Positions 44,401 through 52,985 of a DNA stretch of 64,000 nucleotides are shown piece after piece; the first letter of the stretch is position 1, and each line of letters opens with the position of its first letter. The position numbers and the translations under genes are program-made. Origin of the DNA: Zingiber officinale (Eukaryota; Streptophyta; Magnoliopsida; Zingiberales; Zingiberaceae); the NCBI RefSeq assembly GCF_018446385.1, contig NC_055988.1, positions 160,716,209 through 160,780,208 on the forward strand, in the 5' to 3' direction. The notes beneath the pieces were generated by a model. It was not told where the DNA came from. It made no database searches and saw only the letters and a list, made by a program, of their open reading frames with translations.

Positions 44401-47185
44401 GTAAAGATTGCAAAGTCAGCTCTGGAGAAAGCTTAACTACCCAACATAGGGTAGTAGTGTTGGATATACGCCTCAAACATAGTATCAATAGAAAGAAAAT
44501 ATATACAATTCCTAGAATTAAGTGGTGGAAGTTAAAGGATGGAAAACAAAATATATTTAAGGAGAAGGTAGAAGTACAAGCATTAGGTGAAATATACGAT
44601 GACTCTAATACAACATGGGATAAGATGATATCAAAGTTGAAAATAGTAGCTAAGAGTGTACTCGGTGAGTCAAAGAGACATGCACCATTAAGTAAAGAAT
44701 CTTGGTGGTGGAATGAGAAAGTACAAGAGAAAGTGAAGGAAAAACGAATAGCTTATAAGGAATTATATATTTGTAAGAAAGAGGAAAACTTAAAAAAAAT
44801 ATACAATAGCTAAGAAAGAAGCTAAGAAAGTAGTGAGTGAAGCAAAAAATGAAACTTTTGAACGGTTATATCAAAAATTGGATACAAAAGAAGGGGAAAG
44901 AGACATTTATAGAATAACTAAAGTAAGAAGGGAAAACAAGAGATCTTAGTCAAATAAAATGTATTAAAGATGAATGTAATAGGGTATTAGTAAATGATGG
45001 AGAAATAAAAGAGCGGTGGAAGAGGTATTTTCATCAACTTTTTAATAAAGTATAGGTGACCAACTTAACTTAGGTAATTTAATTAGGTCAAATGAGCATA
45101 GAAATTTTAATTTTTATCGTAGAATTCAAGCTTCAAAAGTAAAACAAACTTTAAACGAGATGCACAATAGAAAAACTGTTGGACTAGATGATATTCCGAT
45201 AGAGGTATAGAAGTACTTAGGGAAACAAGATATTGAATGACTTATAAAATCATTTAACATGATATTGACAACGAAAAGAATGCCTGATCAATGGAGGATA
45301 AGTACTCTAGTTCCCTTATATAAGAACAAGGGAGACGCACAAAATTGTGCAAACTATAGGAGTATTAAACTAATGAGTCATACTATGAAACTTTGCGAAA
45401 AAGTAATAGAAAAAAGATTAAGGAAGGAGACCACAGTGACAGAAAATCAATTTGGGTTCATGCCTGGAAGGTCGACAATAGAAGCTATACATCTCCTTAG
45501 ACAATTAATTGAAAAATATCGGGAGCAAAAATAAGATCTGCACATGGTATTCATTGACTTAGAAAAAACTTATGATAGAGTACCAAGAGAAATTATATGG
45601 AGAATTTTAGAAAAGAGAGGTATTAGCGTAACATATATTGAACTAATTAAGGATATGTATGAGGATGTAACGACCAGAGTAAAGACTTCAGGGGTTACAT
45701 CAAGGATCAACCCTAAGTCCCTATCTTTTACACTAATTATGAATGAACTTACTGCGCATACCGTGGTGCATGTTGTTTGCAGATGATATTATTTTGGTAG
45801 ATGAGACACGTGAAGGAGTAAATGCTAAGTTAGAATCATGGAGGGAAACACTAGAAGGGAAAGATTTTAAACTTAGTAGATTAAAGATAGAATATATGGA
45901 ATTTAAGTTTAGCAATATTAGAAGTAATGAAACAATTGTTAAGATAGGAGAGGACGAGTTGCCCGGAACCGAGAGATTTAAATATTTAGGATCATTTTTA
46001 CAAAATGATGGAGGGATTGAGAGAGACGTCTTACATAGAATACAAGCAAGATGGGTGAAATGGAGGGGAGTGTCGGATGTTTTATGTGACCGTAAAGCAC
46101 TTCTTAAACTTAAAGGTAAGTTATAAAATCGCTGTTAGACCTGTTATGTTATATGGAGCTGAATGTTGTGCTATGACTCGAGCACATGAGCATTTGATGA
46201 GAGTTGCAGAGATGAGGATGTTAAGGTGGTTGTGTGGACATACGAAGATGGACAAAATAAGGAATGCGAGCATTAGAAAGAAAGTCGGAGTTGCATCTAT
46301 TGAGGACAAACTCCGAGAGACACGTTTAAGATGGTACGAACGTATACTTAGACGACCAATAAATGCTCCAGTTAGGCGATGTGAAACTATGATAAACATA
46401 CATATCAAACGAGGAAGAGGAAGATCAAAAAAGACTTGATTAGCAATAATAAAACAAGATAAAATTTATTTAAATATAGATGATGATATAATAGGAGATA
46501 GAGCTCAATGGCGTAAAAGGATTCATACAGCTGACCCCACTTAGTAGGAAAAGGCTTGGTTGTTGTTGTTGTTGTATTTTAAATGATTACAATAAGTGTG
46601 CATTGATTATATTAGATTAATTCTTAAAAATATTATCAAGTTCAAGTTGAAGTTATAAATAATTTTAAAATTTAGATTTATCAAACAAAAACTATATATA
46701 TATATATTTTAAATCTTATACTGAAACCATGGTGGCATTTTGCAAATATGGGGAAACTGTATGTTAAATTCAGAGAAATTAATTTTTGAGTTTCGACCAC
46801 TTTGTTGCACTTATATATATATATATTTTAAATCTTATACTAAAACCATGGTGGCATTTTGCAAATATGGGGAAACTGTATGTTAAATTCAGAGAAATTA
46901 ATTTTTGAGTTTCGACCACATTGTTGCACTTACACCACTTTGTATTGTTTGCCAAACTGAAAGCAGGTAGTTCTTCCTTCCTACTAGTTTCTTATTGGAT
47001 CTGCCATAGTAGATTTGCATTTGGATTAGAAAGGCTACTTGATCTTATTCTTTTCCAACAAAATCATTTTTCTTGCTTTGAACTGCAGATATCGATTGAG
47101 CTTTGCCTGCAATGACAAGTTGCAGCTTGGTTCGCTCATCTCCACTTTCACAAATGCTCGGTGTGCCTTGGTTGCTGCCGTTTAG
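23486..47185 (+). CDS. RFC3: Replication factor C small subunit (plant RFC3 / human RFC5 type), spliced
   Basis: Exons 23486-23657, 23754-23970, 29825-29904, 29988-30147, 34723-34804, 36428-36557, 36653-36716, 36790-36858, 47089-47185 join in frame to 356 codons; plant RFC3 is about this long. It is an AAA+ clamp-loader subunit that helps RFC load PCNA onto primed DNA in the nucleus. Visible motifs: EKYRP (38-42, RFC box II), Walker A GPPGTGKT (74-81), ELNASDDRG, Walker [19 protein letters not shown] (DEAD at 141-144), the SRC arginine-finger motif (183-185), [14 protein letters not shown] and the collar helices ([25 protein letters not shown]). [20 protein letters not shown] marks the RFC3/RFC5 subtype rather than RFC2 or RFC4. 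The start is the ATG in GGCGATGGCG, the first in frame before the conserved core. All introns are GT-AG by inspection. Introns 2, 4 and 8 are swollen by transposons. No coding defect was seen. Confidence 0.93.
24258..25613 (+). mobile_element. RTE-type LINE, 5'-truncated
   Basis: Flanked by TTTCTCCCTTTA at 24246-24257 and 25614-25625, a 12-bp target-site duplication. From 24290 it matches the full copy at 45288 onward. It ends CCGACCCCACCTAGTGGG..GGCTTG(GTT)n. The first ~30 bp (24258-24289) do not match the LINE and include TATAAGAACAA, which recurs inside the element at about 24320, suggesting filler at the 5' junction. It encodes the largest open LINE frame of the window (24648-25586). Confidence 0.88.
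24648..25586 (+). pseudogene. Reverse transcriptase, partial ORF of RTE LINE
   Basis: A 312-codon open frame containing [19 protein letters not shown] and the catalytic [14 protein letters not shown] (FADD box) of non-LTR reverse transcriptases. After it comes the RTE-type C-terminal region ([54 protein letters not shown]). The N-terminal half is present only from about 24290 and is broken by stops and shifts (QRK..ENQFGF region, TGA at about 24591). It lacks the endonuclease, so it is non-autonomous. Such plant frames are often mis-annotated as host genes. Confidence 0.85.
26787..26825 (+). mobile_element. 39-bp RTE LINE 3'-end insertion
   Basis: GCCGACCCCACCTAGTGGG, AAAAGGCTTG and (GTT)n: exactly the last 39 bp of the LINE. 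It is flanked by a perfect 15-bp duplication TATTATGCATAGAAG (26772-26786 and 26826-26840), so it is a genuine, extremely 5'-truncated insertion and not a deletion remnant. Confidence 0.9.
27542..28187. mobile_element. hAT-like MITE interrupted by an Au SINE
   Basis: Ends TTAGGGGTGTCAA and TTGACACCCCTA are inverted. The flanks GGTGGCAT (27534-27541) and GGTGGCAA (28188-28195) fit an 8-bp hAT target duplication with one mismatch. Next to each end lie CGGGT/ACCCG-rich stretches (GGGTTCGGGTCGGG, CAACCCGACCCG) typical of this abundant plant MITE type. An Au SINE at 27841-28009 splits it, so without the SINE it is about 470 bp. Confidence 0.75.
27841..28009 (+). mobile_element. Au-type SINE, full length
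   Basis: GTGGAGCCTTGGCACAACGG..TAAAGTTGTTGTCATGTGACC (A box), GGTCACGGGTTCGGGTTCGAATCC (B box with a small internal duplication), GCAGGGTAAGACTGCGTACAATGG, and end GCGGGAGCTTCGTGCACCGGGC. Flanked by AAAAACTCACT at 27830-27840 and 28010-28020 (11-bp target duplication). The T-rich tail usual for Au is missing or very short. Confidence 0.9.
28299..28327 (+). other. G-rich tract, possible G-quadruplex
   Basis: GGGGGCGGGGTGGGTGGGTG followed by GGTGGGAG gives at least five runs of three or more G on the sense strand of RFC3 intron 2. With loops of 1-2 bases this fits the G-quadruplex pattern. Function unknown. Confidence 0.6.
33678..33919 (-). mobile_element. tRNA-derived SINE, family B (copy)
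   Basis: Read in reverse it has a tRNA-like head (GGCAATGGTGCAATATGG..CCCTCCAATAGATAACC, B-box-like AGATTCGAATCTCAG). The body reads CACTTCCCGATTTACCCTGGTGGCCGG and it ends AGGATTAGTCGGTTCAAAGA..ACTTGGATTACCC. The body and end match the complete element at 38046-38276. It sits inside the LTR at 32661-34483. Confidence 0.6.
33925..34137 (-). mobile_element. tRNA-derived SINE, family B (second copy, tandem)
   Basis: Reverse strand: head ACCCAGGTATCCACGGTTCG..ATCCTCCGCTACGGCGC with B-box GGTTCGATCC, body GCTTCCCGATTTACCCTAACGG..TATGGGGTCGGACCGGTCG. It matches 38080-38240 and directly neighbours the copy at 33678-33919 in the same orientation. The 3' end (GGATTAG..ACCTGGATTA) is missing. Confidence 0.55.
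34805..36427. other. RFC3 intron 5
   Basis: Intron between AATATTTTGCAG|GTTAGT and TTTGCAG|TCTACC. A 132-codon open frame at 35623-36021 has no recognisable domain, does not continue the RFC3 frame and looks like chance. Confidence 0.7.
38046..38276 (+). mobile_element. tRNA-derived SINE, family B, complete
   Basis: A 231-bp element flanked by a perfect 11-bp duplication GTAAATAAGGC (38035-38045 and 38277-38287). Head: GTGGCTACGGTACAACGATAG..AGGTGCTCCCC with a weakened B box (GGTTAAATTCC). Body: CACTTCCGGATTTACCTTGG..TTCCATGGGGTTGGCCGGTC. End: GGATTAGTTGGTTCGAAG..ACCTGGATTATTAGG and a short A tail. Two reverse copies lie at 33678-34137. I cannot match it to a named family. Confidence 0.8.
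38490..38622 (+). mobile_element. SINE family C, partial
   Basis: Contains TTTCCTGATTTACTCCCTCC..CAATCGTGAGGGG and GGGTGACGGATTTTACCTTTTTTGC, the 3' half of the family-C elements at 3130 and 20440 (-). The tRNA-like head is not recognisable. Confidence 0.4.
41315..41480 (+). mobile_element. Au-type SINE
   Basis: GGCTGAGTTTTGGTGTAATGG..AAAGTTGCTGCCGTATGAC (A box), AGGTCACGGGTTCGAGTCTCGG (B box), GGGTAAGATTGTATACAATAG, TTCCCGGGACCCC, and end GTGGGAGCTTTGCACACCAGG..TTACCCTTT. The ending GG(C)TNCCCTTT is the Au 3' signature with a short T tail. Lies in RFC3 intron 8. Confidence 0.88.
41562..42490 (-). mobile_element. RTE-type LINE fragment, inverted and diverged
   Basis: The reverse complement of the reverse-transcriptase half of the LINE at 43426-46574. 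The 3' tail is represented by CCAACAACCAAGCC near 41570. Reverse-strand frames 42127-42456 ([29 protein letters not shown]) and 41837-42046 ([18 protein letters not shown]) match the RT, but FADD has become FEDN and the frames are interrupted. It is clearly older than the 24258 and 43426 copies. Homology stops near 42490. Confidence 0.8.
43748..44813 (+). pseudogene. AP-like endonuclease of RTE LINE
   Basis: Open to 44813 and readable upstream from about 43748 ([14 protein letters not shown]). Motifs of the exonuclease/endonuclease/phosphatase fold: ILYVQETKW (metal-binding E), [21 protein letters not shown] (usual GDFN, here GDDLN), [10 protein letters not shown] and [10 protein letters not shown] (catalytic H region). 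The frame breaks at about 44813 in an A-rich run (TTAAAAAAAATATAC) and continues in another frame as [20 protein letters not shown]. Plant databases often call this domain craniofacial development protein 2-like; here it is a transposon domain. Confidence 0.85.
45259..46439 (+). pseudogene. Reverse transcriptase of RTE LINE, broken
   Basis: Readable in three pieces. First, 45259-45534 ([40 protein letters not shown]), then a TAA at 45532. Second, 45544-45786 ([18 protein letters not shown]), where about 33 bp before LHQ are deleted compared with the 24258 copy. Third, 45743-46126 with [14 protein letters not shown], and 46077-46439 with the C-terminal region. At least one frameshift and two stops. 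Same family as 24648-25586. Confidence 0.85.
46692..46929. repeat. 119-bp tandem duplication next to the last RFC3 exon
   Basis: Two head-to-tail copies of (TA)n-TTTTAAATCTTATACTGAAACC..GGTGGCATTTTGC..GAGTTTCGACCAC, differing at only a few bases, so the duplication is recent. It lies 160 bp before the last RFC3 exon (47089) and includes a (TA)8-like microsatellite in each unit. Confidence 0.92.
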
Positions 47186-47874
47186 TGATTCTATTTTTCA
47201 TTCCTACTTTTTTTTGTTTCTCTCGAATCCATATTTACATTTGTTCCAGGAAAATATTACTGAAACAGTGTGGTCTGTTCATGTTGCTGATGAAACTTGT
47301 GCAAAATTACATGATTTAGAAATGCTTTGTCAATCTTCTATCTCTTAAGGTGCATATCTCGGTTAATCGTTGATCTTTTCTTTTTTTCCTTTTTGAAATA
47401 GTTGTTTAATGTCTGATGAGATGTTCCTCTTGCTCACTGTCCATGATCTTCTTTGTTATACGTTCCCTCGGATGGGTCTAATGGTTAGCACATGAGGTGT
47501 TGTCATAATGATCTTCTTTGTTATGCAAAGATTTTGTGAATTATTGTTTTGTGTTTGTCATTTGGCACAAACCTGCGATTTGCCTTCCAGTGCCCATTGA
47601 TCGCTATAGACCCCACACTCAGTGTTGAGTCTATCGATATGGAACTAGCCACCCTGTAATTGTTGTATTCCTACCAGGTGCAAGGGCATCACTTCAGCAT
47701 CTGCTTTGCGTCTTCGAGTCCTTATCTTCCTTGTCAAAGATGTTCATCGCCTATTGAGTAACCCATTGCCTTGCGGAAGATTGCTTGACCCACCTTCAGC
47801 ATTGCTATTGCTTGTCCAAAGCGACTTAAATGATGCTAACATTTCCACCCTCTTTTGCATTGCGATTAATTCTG

Positions 47875-48067
47875 CTAGCTTCAGTTTGATTCAAATTAGA
47901 GTGGATGATCTAAAACAATTTAAGGATGAGAAAGTGTTCAAGATCACTATGTTACCATCATCCATTTGTAATCTAGCTTCAGTTTGATTCAAATTAGAGT
48001 GGATGATCTAAAACAATTTAAGGATGAGAAAGTGTTCAAGATCACTATGTTACCATCATCCATTTGT
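47875..48067. repeat. 98-bp tandem duplication
   Basis: CTAGCTTCAGTTTGATTCAA ... GTTACCATCATCCATTTGT is present twice head to tail with no difference that I can see, so the event is recent. CATCATCCATTTGT recurs once more at about 48287. Non-coding. Confidence 0.92.
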
Positions 48068-48150
48068 CGACAGCAAAAGGTGAAATCGTCATCTTGACGG
48101 ATCTAGGGTGACTCTACTATTTGGAAGGGAGGTAAATCATGAAGGACTTC
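48059..48150 (-). mobile_element. SINE family C, 3' part (reverse)
   Basis: Reverse complement shows CATGATTTACCTCCCTTCC..ACCCTAGATCCGTCAAGATGACGATTTCACCTTTTGC, the family-C 3' end. It starts right at the junction with the 98-bp tandem duplication. Confidence 0.4.
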
Positions 48151-48721
48151 ATCCAACAGCATCAGTGCTTGCAAAGAAAGGTTGAGATAACCAGCAGGAT
48201 ATTCTATATTTGTTAGGAATCGATCTTAGGCCTATGGATAATAATATCCTTGCATTAACCAACTAATGCTAGCCCGTGGAGGCTACCATCATCCATTTGT
48301 GATTTGATATGCGTATGATTTGATATAACACAGAGTTTGGAGAGCTCAGAATTTGACGAGGATGAGTTGTATGACAATTTAGGGATGGTAAGATGAGAAA
48401 TATTGAGGTGGTATTGGAGTAATTCGTGGAGCATGACTTGGGGTAGGTAAATTACCAGCTTGATAGCTTGAGGTTTGTCAGGACAGACAAGGACGATATA
48501 GGACATGTGAGAGGCCGTAGGGCGAGGAGCAGGTGCAACATTGACGATAGACAAAAGAGAGACACTTTATAGATGAAGCATGAATGATGACACGTGGAAT
48601 AAGTTGGAGACTAGATGCATACGAGGGACGAGTAATTTGATGGGAGATGATTGTGATAGCGAATTGAAATCATAAAAAGTAAGATATAATTGTAAGCTAT
48701 GAAAGTTAAGATTTGGTAAAA

Positions 48722-48870
48722 TATCATATGTTGATCTCAGACATCCCATACAATTGATCTCATAATCATTTATAGAGAGTTAAATCAAGAAATTGAACAA
48801 ACCACTATATGAGAGGGTATTTCTCCTAGCTTTATTGGGAATTTTTCCTTATTTGATTTGATAATTCTAT
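48722..48870. repeat. Diverged copy of the 20.7-kb repeat unit
   Basis: ATATGTTGATCTCAGACATCC..CATACAATTGATCTCATAATC..ACCACTATATGAGAGGGTAT follows the order of the units at 20680-20830 and 21150-21300. It supports a dispersed, probably LTR-derived repeat. Confidence 0.5.
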
Positions 48871-49680
48871 CATGTAGTAACCAATTTAGCCAAACCTTAG
48901 GCAAGTTACGAGAGTTGAGAGAATGTACTCTTGAAGGATGATATATTTCAACTTAGGCAAGACTTGATTATTTGGATAATCCTAGTTGAGTTCTCATCAA
49001 CTAGACTTGATTGGAACCAAGTCCAGTTGACTAAACAATCAACTCAATTTGATTAGCCAACAAACAAATGCTTTTGTTAAAGGCTAAATCGATTAGGCAG
49101 TCGACTAAGCTAAGCTAGGAGCAATTGATTAATGAAAAATCCCAAATAACTGATGCTACAACTAAGAAAGGCTAAAGGAACCATTGATATAACAAAGTTG
49201 CATTGCATTAGTTGGATGATATAAGGGCTAAATAGCCTGATTGATTGATGGCGGAATCTAATCAATTGAAATCTACCATCAATCGATTGATCCACTGTAG
49301 CCCAAGGTCATCTAACCATTGTAATGTCCTTTGGCTTCTGTTATCTCATTAGTTCAAATAAACTCAATCATTTAACTGTCCCAATTGACTAGTGTTCTAA
49401 TATAAATATTATGTTCATGAGCCACCAAGCTTGAGTCAACTTCTTAAGTTGGCTGAACTCATTAGTTGACTGAATTCTGCTATCATTCAATCATTCGGAT
49501 GATTGTTTGACTAGGTTATGATAGAAACATTCTATCCATGAGCCACCAAGCCTGAGTCGACTCTTTAGTGACTTATCTCGAATTGATTGGAACCACCTCT
49601 AGTCAACTAAAGAATCTTGATCATGATTATCCTAATAATGATTGAATATTCGCTTTTGAAATCTATCATCTCTCAAGGAT
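48871..49680 (-). mobile_element. LTR family L2, left part (split by a later insertion)
   Basis: GACTAGGTTATGATAGAAAC..GAGCCACCAAGCCTGAGTCGACT and CTTTTGAAATCTATCATCTCTCAAGGATAT match 53506-53700 in order. The matching partner continues without a break into GTCTCATAACTTTCACAACTC, which here resumes only at 52155. So 48871-49680 and 52157-52905 were once one block. AGTTGACT/CAATCGATTGA-type repeats fill 48960-49390. Confidence 0.55.
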
Positions 49681-49685
49681 ATAAT

Positions 49686-52151
49686 TGTAAATATTCCGAG
49701 TTAGTTTTGATGTAATCAATCAGGTTAAATTATATCATGAGATTTTGATGCCTCGTGTCTGAGTGTATAGAGATTTACGAACACAAGAGTTGAGTGGAAG
49801 ACGTAACTAGCGAGAAGGATGACATGAGAAAATCGAGTTGCTTCAGAGGAAATTAGCAATGATGGGAGAGAGTCAAACTTTGAAATCGACATGATAAGTA
49901 AGATATGCCTTCTTCCTCCACCAACTTTACAAAGGTACAAAATTAATGTTTATTTTGTAAGCTTAAAACTAAGAATATCAAATTGAGAAAGAAAAATGTG
50001 AATTTGAAATCTATCCTAGTTAAAACATATCCATTAGAAGAATTTGATAGAGTAAAAATGAAAATGAAAAATTAATAAAACATATAAAATGTCTTAAAAA
50101 TTCTACATGTTCACATTATGCAAATCTAAAATTCAAAAAATTATAGTGAACTTAATTAGTATCTTAGGAACCATGGGGTCAAATTATAAAAGTGGATAGA
50201 AGATATATCCCATAAATTTTTTTGATAAATTCAGTAAATAGGAACTTATTTTGGGTTCCTAAATCACGCATAGTCTAAATTAAATTCATTTTTATGCATG
50301 ATTTAATTTAATTTACTTTAATTTTTAATATTGCTTACAAAATTAATTAGTTTATATATCTACTATTTATTTTTTCTATTGATTTTTTTTTCTCTGATGC
50401 ACAAATGGATTAACTATTAGTATAAAAATTTTCAGAATTTTTTGACTAGTAATTATTTTTTATGAATTTGTTAGCGAAAATTGGACTTTCAAAATTTAAA
50501 ATTATTTAGAAAATTTATTCTTGAAACACTTAATTTTTCTATGATAAAGAATTAGGTTTTCTATTAGAATAATTTTTTAAATATTTTTTTGATAATTATC
50601 TTATTTTTTATGAATTTTTATCAAAAAAAAATTTAAAATTTAAAAGTTTTTCGGAGATAAATTTTGAGAGATCTGATTTTTTAGCTGAGGAATGTTATAT
50701 TTTGAACATTGACAAAAATCAACAAGATTTTTTAGTTTAACATCTATTTTTAAACATTTAAATTTGAAAATAATAATTTCTATATAAAAATAATTATTTT
50801 GGTAAAAAAAAATTTTAGTCATGTATTTTGAACATTGAGAAAAATAGCAAGATTTTTTAGTTAAAAAATATTTTTAAACATTTAAATTTAAAAATAATAT
50901 TTCTATTTAAAAATAATTATTTTTCTAAAAAATAATTTTGTCATGAAGTTTTTTTTCCTAATCCTACTTTTTTTTGTTTGACCATGACAAAATTTTTCAG
51001 TGTTTTTCAAAACTTAAAAATAATTCTAAAATTATTTTTTTTCCAAAACTAAGGTTTAATTGATAAAAATTATTATTTTTAATAATTAATTTTGATAAAA
51101 ATACACAACTGGAAATTCTATCTTAAATCCATAGAAAAAGTTTCACTATTCTTTCTAATTATTTTTTTAATCTATTATTTTTTGATGTGATCAAAAGGAG
51201 AGAGATAGTAATTCCAAAAATTTTTATATATTTTATTTCTACTTATTGCTAAATTTAAAAATGCAAATTCTTTTAGTATCCTAACTTAACTTAACTTGAG
51301 TTGATGTATATAAAAAGTGGGAGATTGTAAGTATACTAGGTTAATTTTGATATGGTCAACCAAGTCAAGTTAGTGTGCAGAGACTTAGGAACGCGAGAAG
51401 TCAAGTGAAATATGCGGATAATGAGAAGGAAGACATGAGAAGCGAGTCGACGGATTCGGTGCATCTGAAAGACGATGTGCTGCAGAAAAGTATACTGGCG
51501 GATGAGAAGGAAGCGCATGACGCATCCGACGGACGAGAAGCCAAGGAGAAAGTCTGCTTGAGGAGAAGATCAGAGTTAGATTTAAGTGAGCTCAATTCTG
51601 AATGACCGGAGCATTACTCAAAGAAGCATAAGGAAGAGTTAACCAATTAGAGGTTAGCTGGAGCTTGAAGGATGGAGGCACCCTCATGTTTTGATGGAGG
51701 CACCCTCATAAGAGCTTGGAGGCACCTCCAATGAATAGTAGCCGTTAGACTACCGTTGTCAAGACGATAACTTTTATCCTCTTGGAGGAGTCTCCAACTA
51801 ATGATAACTTTTTATAGGAGGCTATAAAAAGCCCCCTTGAGATAAGAATTATTCATCAATTGTTGGATCACTTTCCTAACTTTTTTTTGAGAGTTTAAAG
51901 TCTGTAAGAAGTTTCTCCGCCTTCAACGAAGGAGATTTTTACTGAATTTTTTCATTACCTTGGATTAATAATCATCTAAGTTATAACCAGGTAACTACCG
52001 TGCCTTTTACCTTTATTTATGTTTATTTTTGTATGTTAATTGTTTATTTTAAATTAATTTGATTATCCTCGCTAAGCAAAAGCAAGAGATTTGACTAACT
52101 TATTTTTCAAGGTTATTTACACCTCCTCTAGCCGGGCTCAAGGGACCTACA
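49686..52151 (+). mobile_element. LTR retrotransposon, internally deleted, nested in L2
   Basis: The 5' LTR remnant starts TGTAAATATTCCGAGTTAGTTTTGATGTAATCAA at 49686. The 3' LTR starts TGTAAGTATACTAGGTTAATTTTGATATGGTCAA at 51326, right after a purine-rich AAAAAGTGGGAGAT (polypurine tract), and ends CCTCTAGCC..GGGACCTACA at 52151. Flanks ATAAT (49681-49685) and ATAGT (52152-52156) fit a 5-bp duplication. The 826-bp 3' LTR has a TATA-like GGCTATAAAAAGCCCCC (about 51820). The internal DNA (49940-51325) is AT-rich and decayed; about 50195-50270 reads like RRYIP.IFLINSVNRNLFWVPKS, a stretch known from plant copia-type elements. Most of the 5' LTR and all of pol are missing. Confidence 0.7.
51326..52151 (+). 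repeat. 3' LTR of the 49686-52151 element
   Basis: Bounded by TG..CA. It holds GGAGGCACC repeats (51676-51735), a TATA-like box at about 51820 with likely transcription start downstream, and the CACCTCCTCTAGCC end motif shared with other LTRs here. Short open frames in the GC-richer first 300 bp are not genes. Confidence 0.65.
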
Positions 52152-52156
52152 ATAGT

Positions 52157-52985
52157 CTCATAACTCTCACAACTCACATAAGAGCTTATTTTTCACTGCT
52201 TCACTTTGCCATGATGGTTGTCTCTCTAAGTTACTTATCCCTTAGATGCAATGAGCCCATGACTTGTTGCTCTACATTTCATCTTTCATGCTCCACCTAC
52301 GTAATTTGCCTTTTTTTTCTAGATAACATTAATATATGTTGCACCTCCATGCTCCTCATCCCATAGTTACTCAAATGTCTTTTACCATCCTTCTCGGATT
52401 TTTAGTAAACTTTGAACCATTAAGACAACCAACTTGATCGCGTCAAGTTAAGCTCCACGAGCTACTCCAATATTACTTCAATTCTTCTTGTTCTATGATC
52501 CCTTGGACGCAAAGTCATCGTCACCACATGACTTCGTCTAATCACAAACTCTACAATTGTGTATATTTTGCCAAGTTCTTGCACAATTTAACACGTATAT
52601 CAAATATAAATGTAGCATTTAACTTAAACCCCTTACTCGAACATCAAAAGCCAAGGTTGAACACCACCACTGACATCATGCTTGCACCAACACAGAAAAA
52701 CTATACTTGGACTTTTCCTCTATACTTGCACGTCAAGATTCTTACATAACATATTTGAAAAACAAAACTTTGCTAAATTTAATATTGGTCTAACTTAAAG
52801 TTTTAGTAAATTTAACTTAGTCTAACTTAAAGTATTAACTAAACACATCAATATGACTTGGTTGAACTTGACCACTTGGGCCATGATCGCACCAATAATG
52901 TTTCCCAAAGACTCAAATCCAAGATTATCACAAGTTTCTTTTCTCCACGCCTTCCAGCGTGTTGATGCTTCTTGTTGCTCTCAAA
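52157..52985 (-). mobile_element. LTR family L2, right part
   Basis: Continues the block broken at 49680: GTCTCATAACTCTCACAACTC, CTTTCATGCTCCACCTACGTAA and ATCCCTTGGACGC recur in order at 53690-54095. The reverse-strand LTR-like start lies at about 52860-52905 (ATTGGTGCGATCATGGCCC). No coding sequence. Confidence 0.5.

Larger units (their letters stand above)
43426..46574 (+). mobile_element. RTE-type LINE, near full length
   Basis: Flanked by TATTTTAAATGATTGCAA (43408-43425) and TATTTTAAATGATTACAA (46575-46592), an 18-bp duplication with one mismatch, so both ends are defined and the element is about 3.15 kb. Order: a 5' region with GGCCGGCCCCAAGCCCGG (43440-43458), an AP-type endonuclease, a reverse transcriptase, then the 3' end CTGACCCCACTTAGTAGG..GGCTTG(GTT)n. 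One protein order (endonuclease then RT), small size and a GTT-repeat tail fit the RTE clade. Several stops and frameshifts and a small deletion before FADD make it inactive. Confidence 0.9.
36859..47088. other. RFC3 intron 8 (10.2 kb) with LINEs and SINEs
   Basis: Donor GATATAGA|GTATGA and acceptor GAACTGCAG|ATATCG restore [20 protein letters not shown] exactly. It contains a complete family-B SINE (38046-38276), a family-C piece, an Au SINE (41315-41480), an inverted LINE fragment (41562-42490), a near-complete RTE LINE (43426-46574) and a 119-bp tandem duplication near the acceptor. The rest (38.6-41.3 kb, 42.5-43.4 kb) shows no gene; a purine-rich GAGAGG tract is at 42825-42875. Confidence 0.85.
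47186..48721. other. RFC3 3' flank and intergenic DNA
   Basis: The 3' UTR presumably starts at 47186 with a T-rich stretch; no clear AATAAA was seen. At about 47468-47505, GGATGGGTCTAATGGTTAGC..ACATGAGGTGTTGTCA resembles the tRNA-like head of a further SINE, without a body that I can recognise. Confidence 0.4.
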
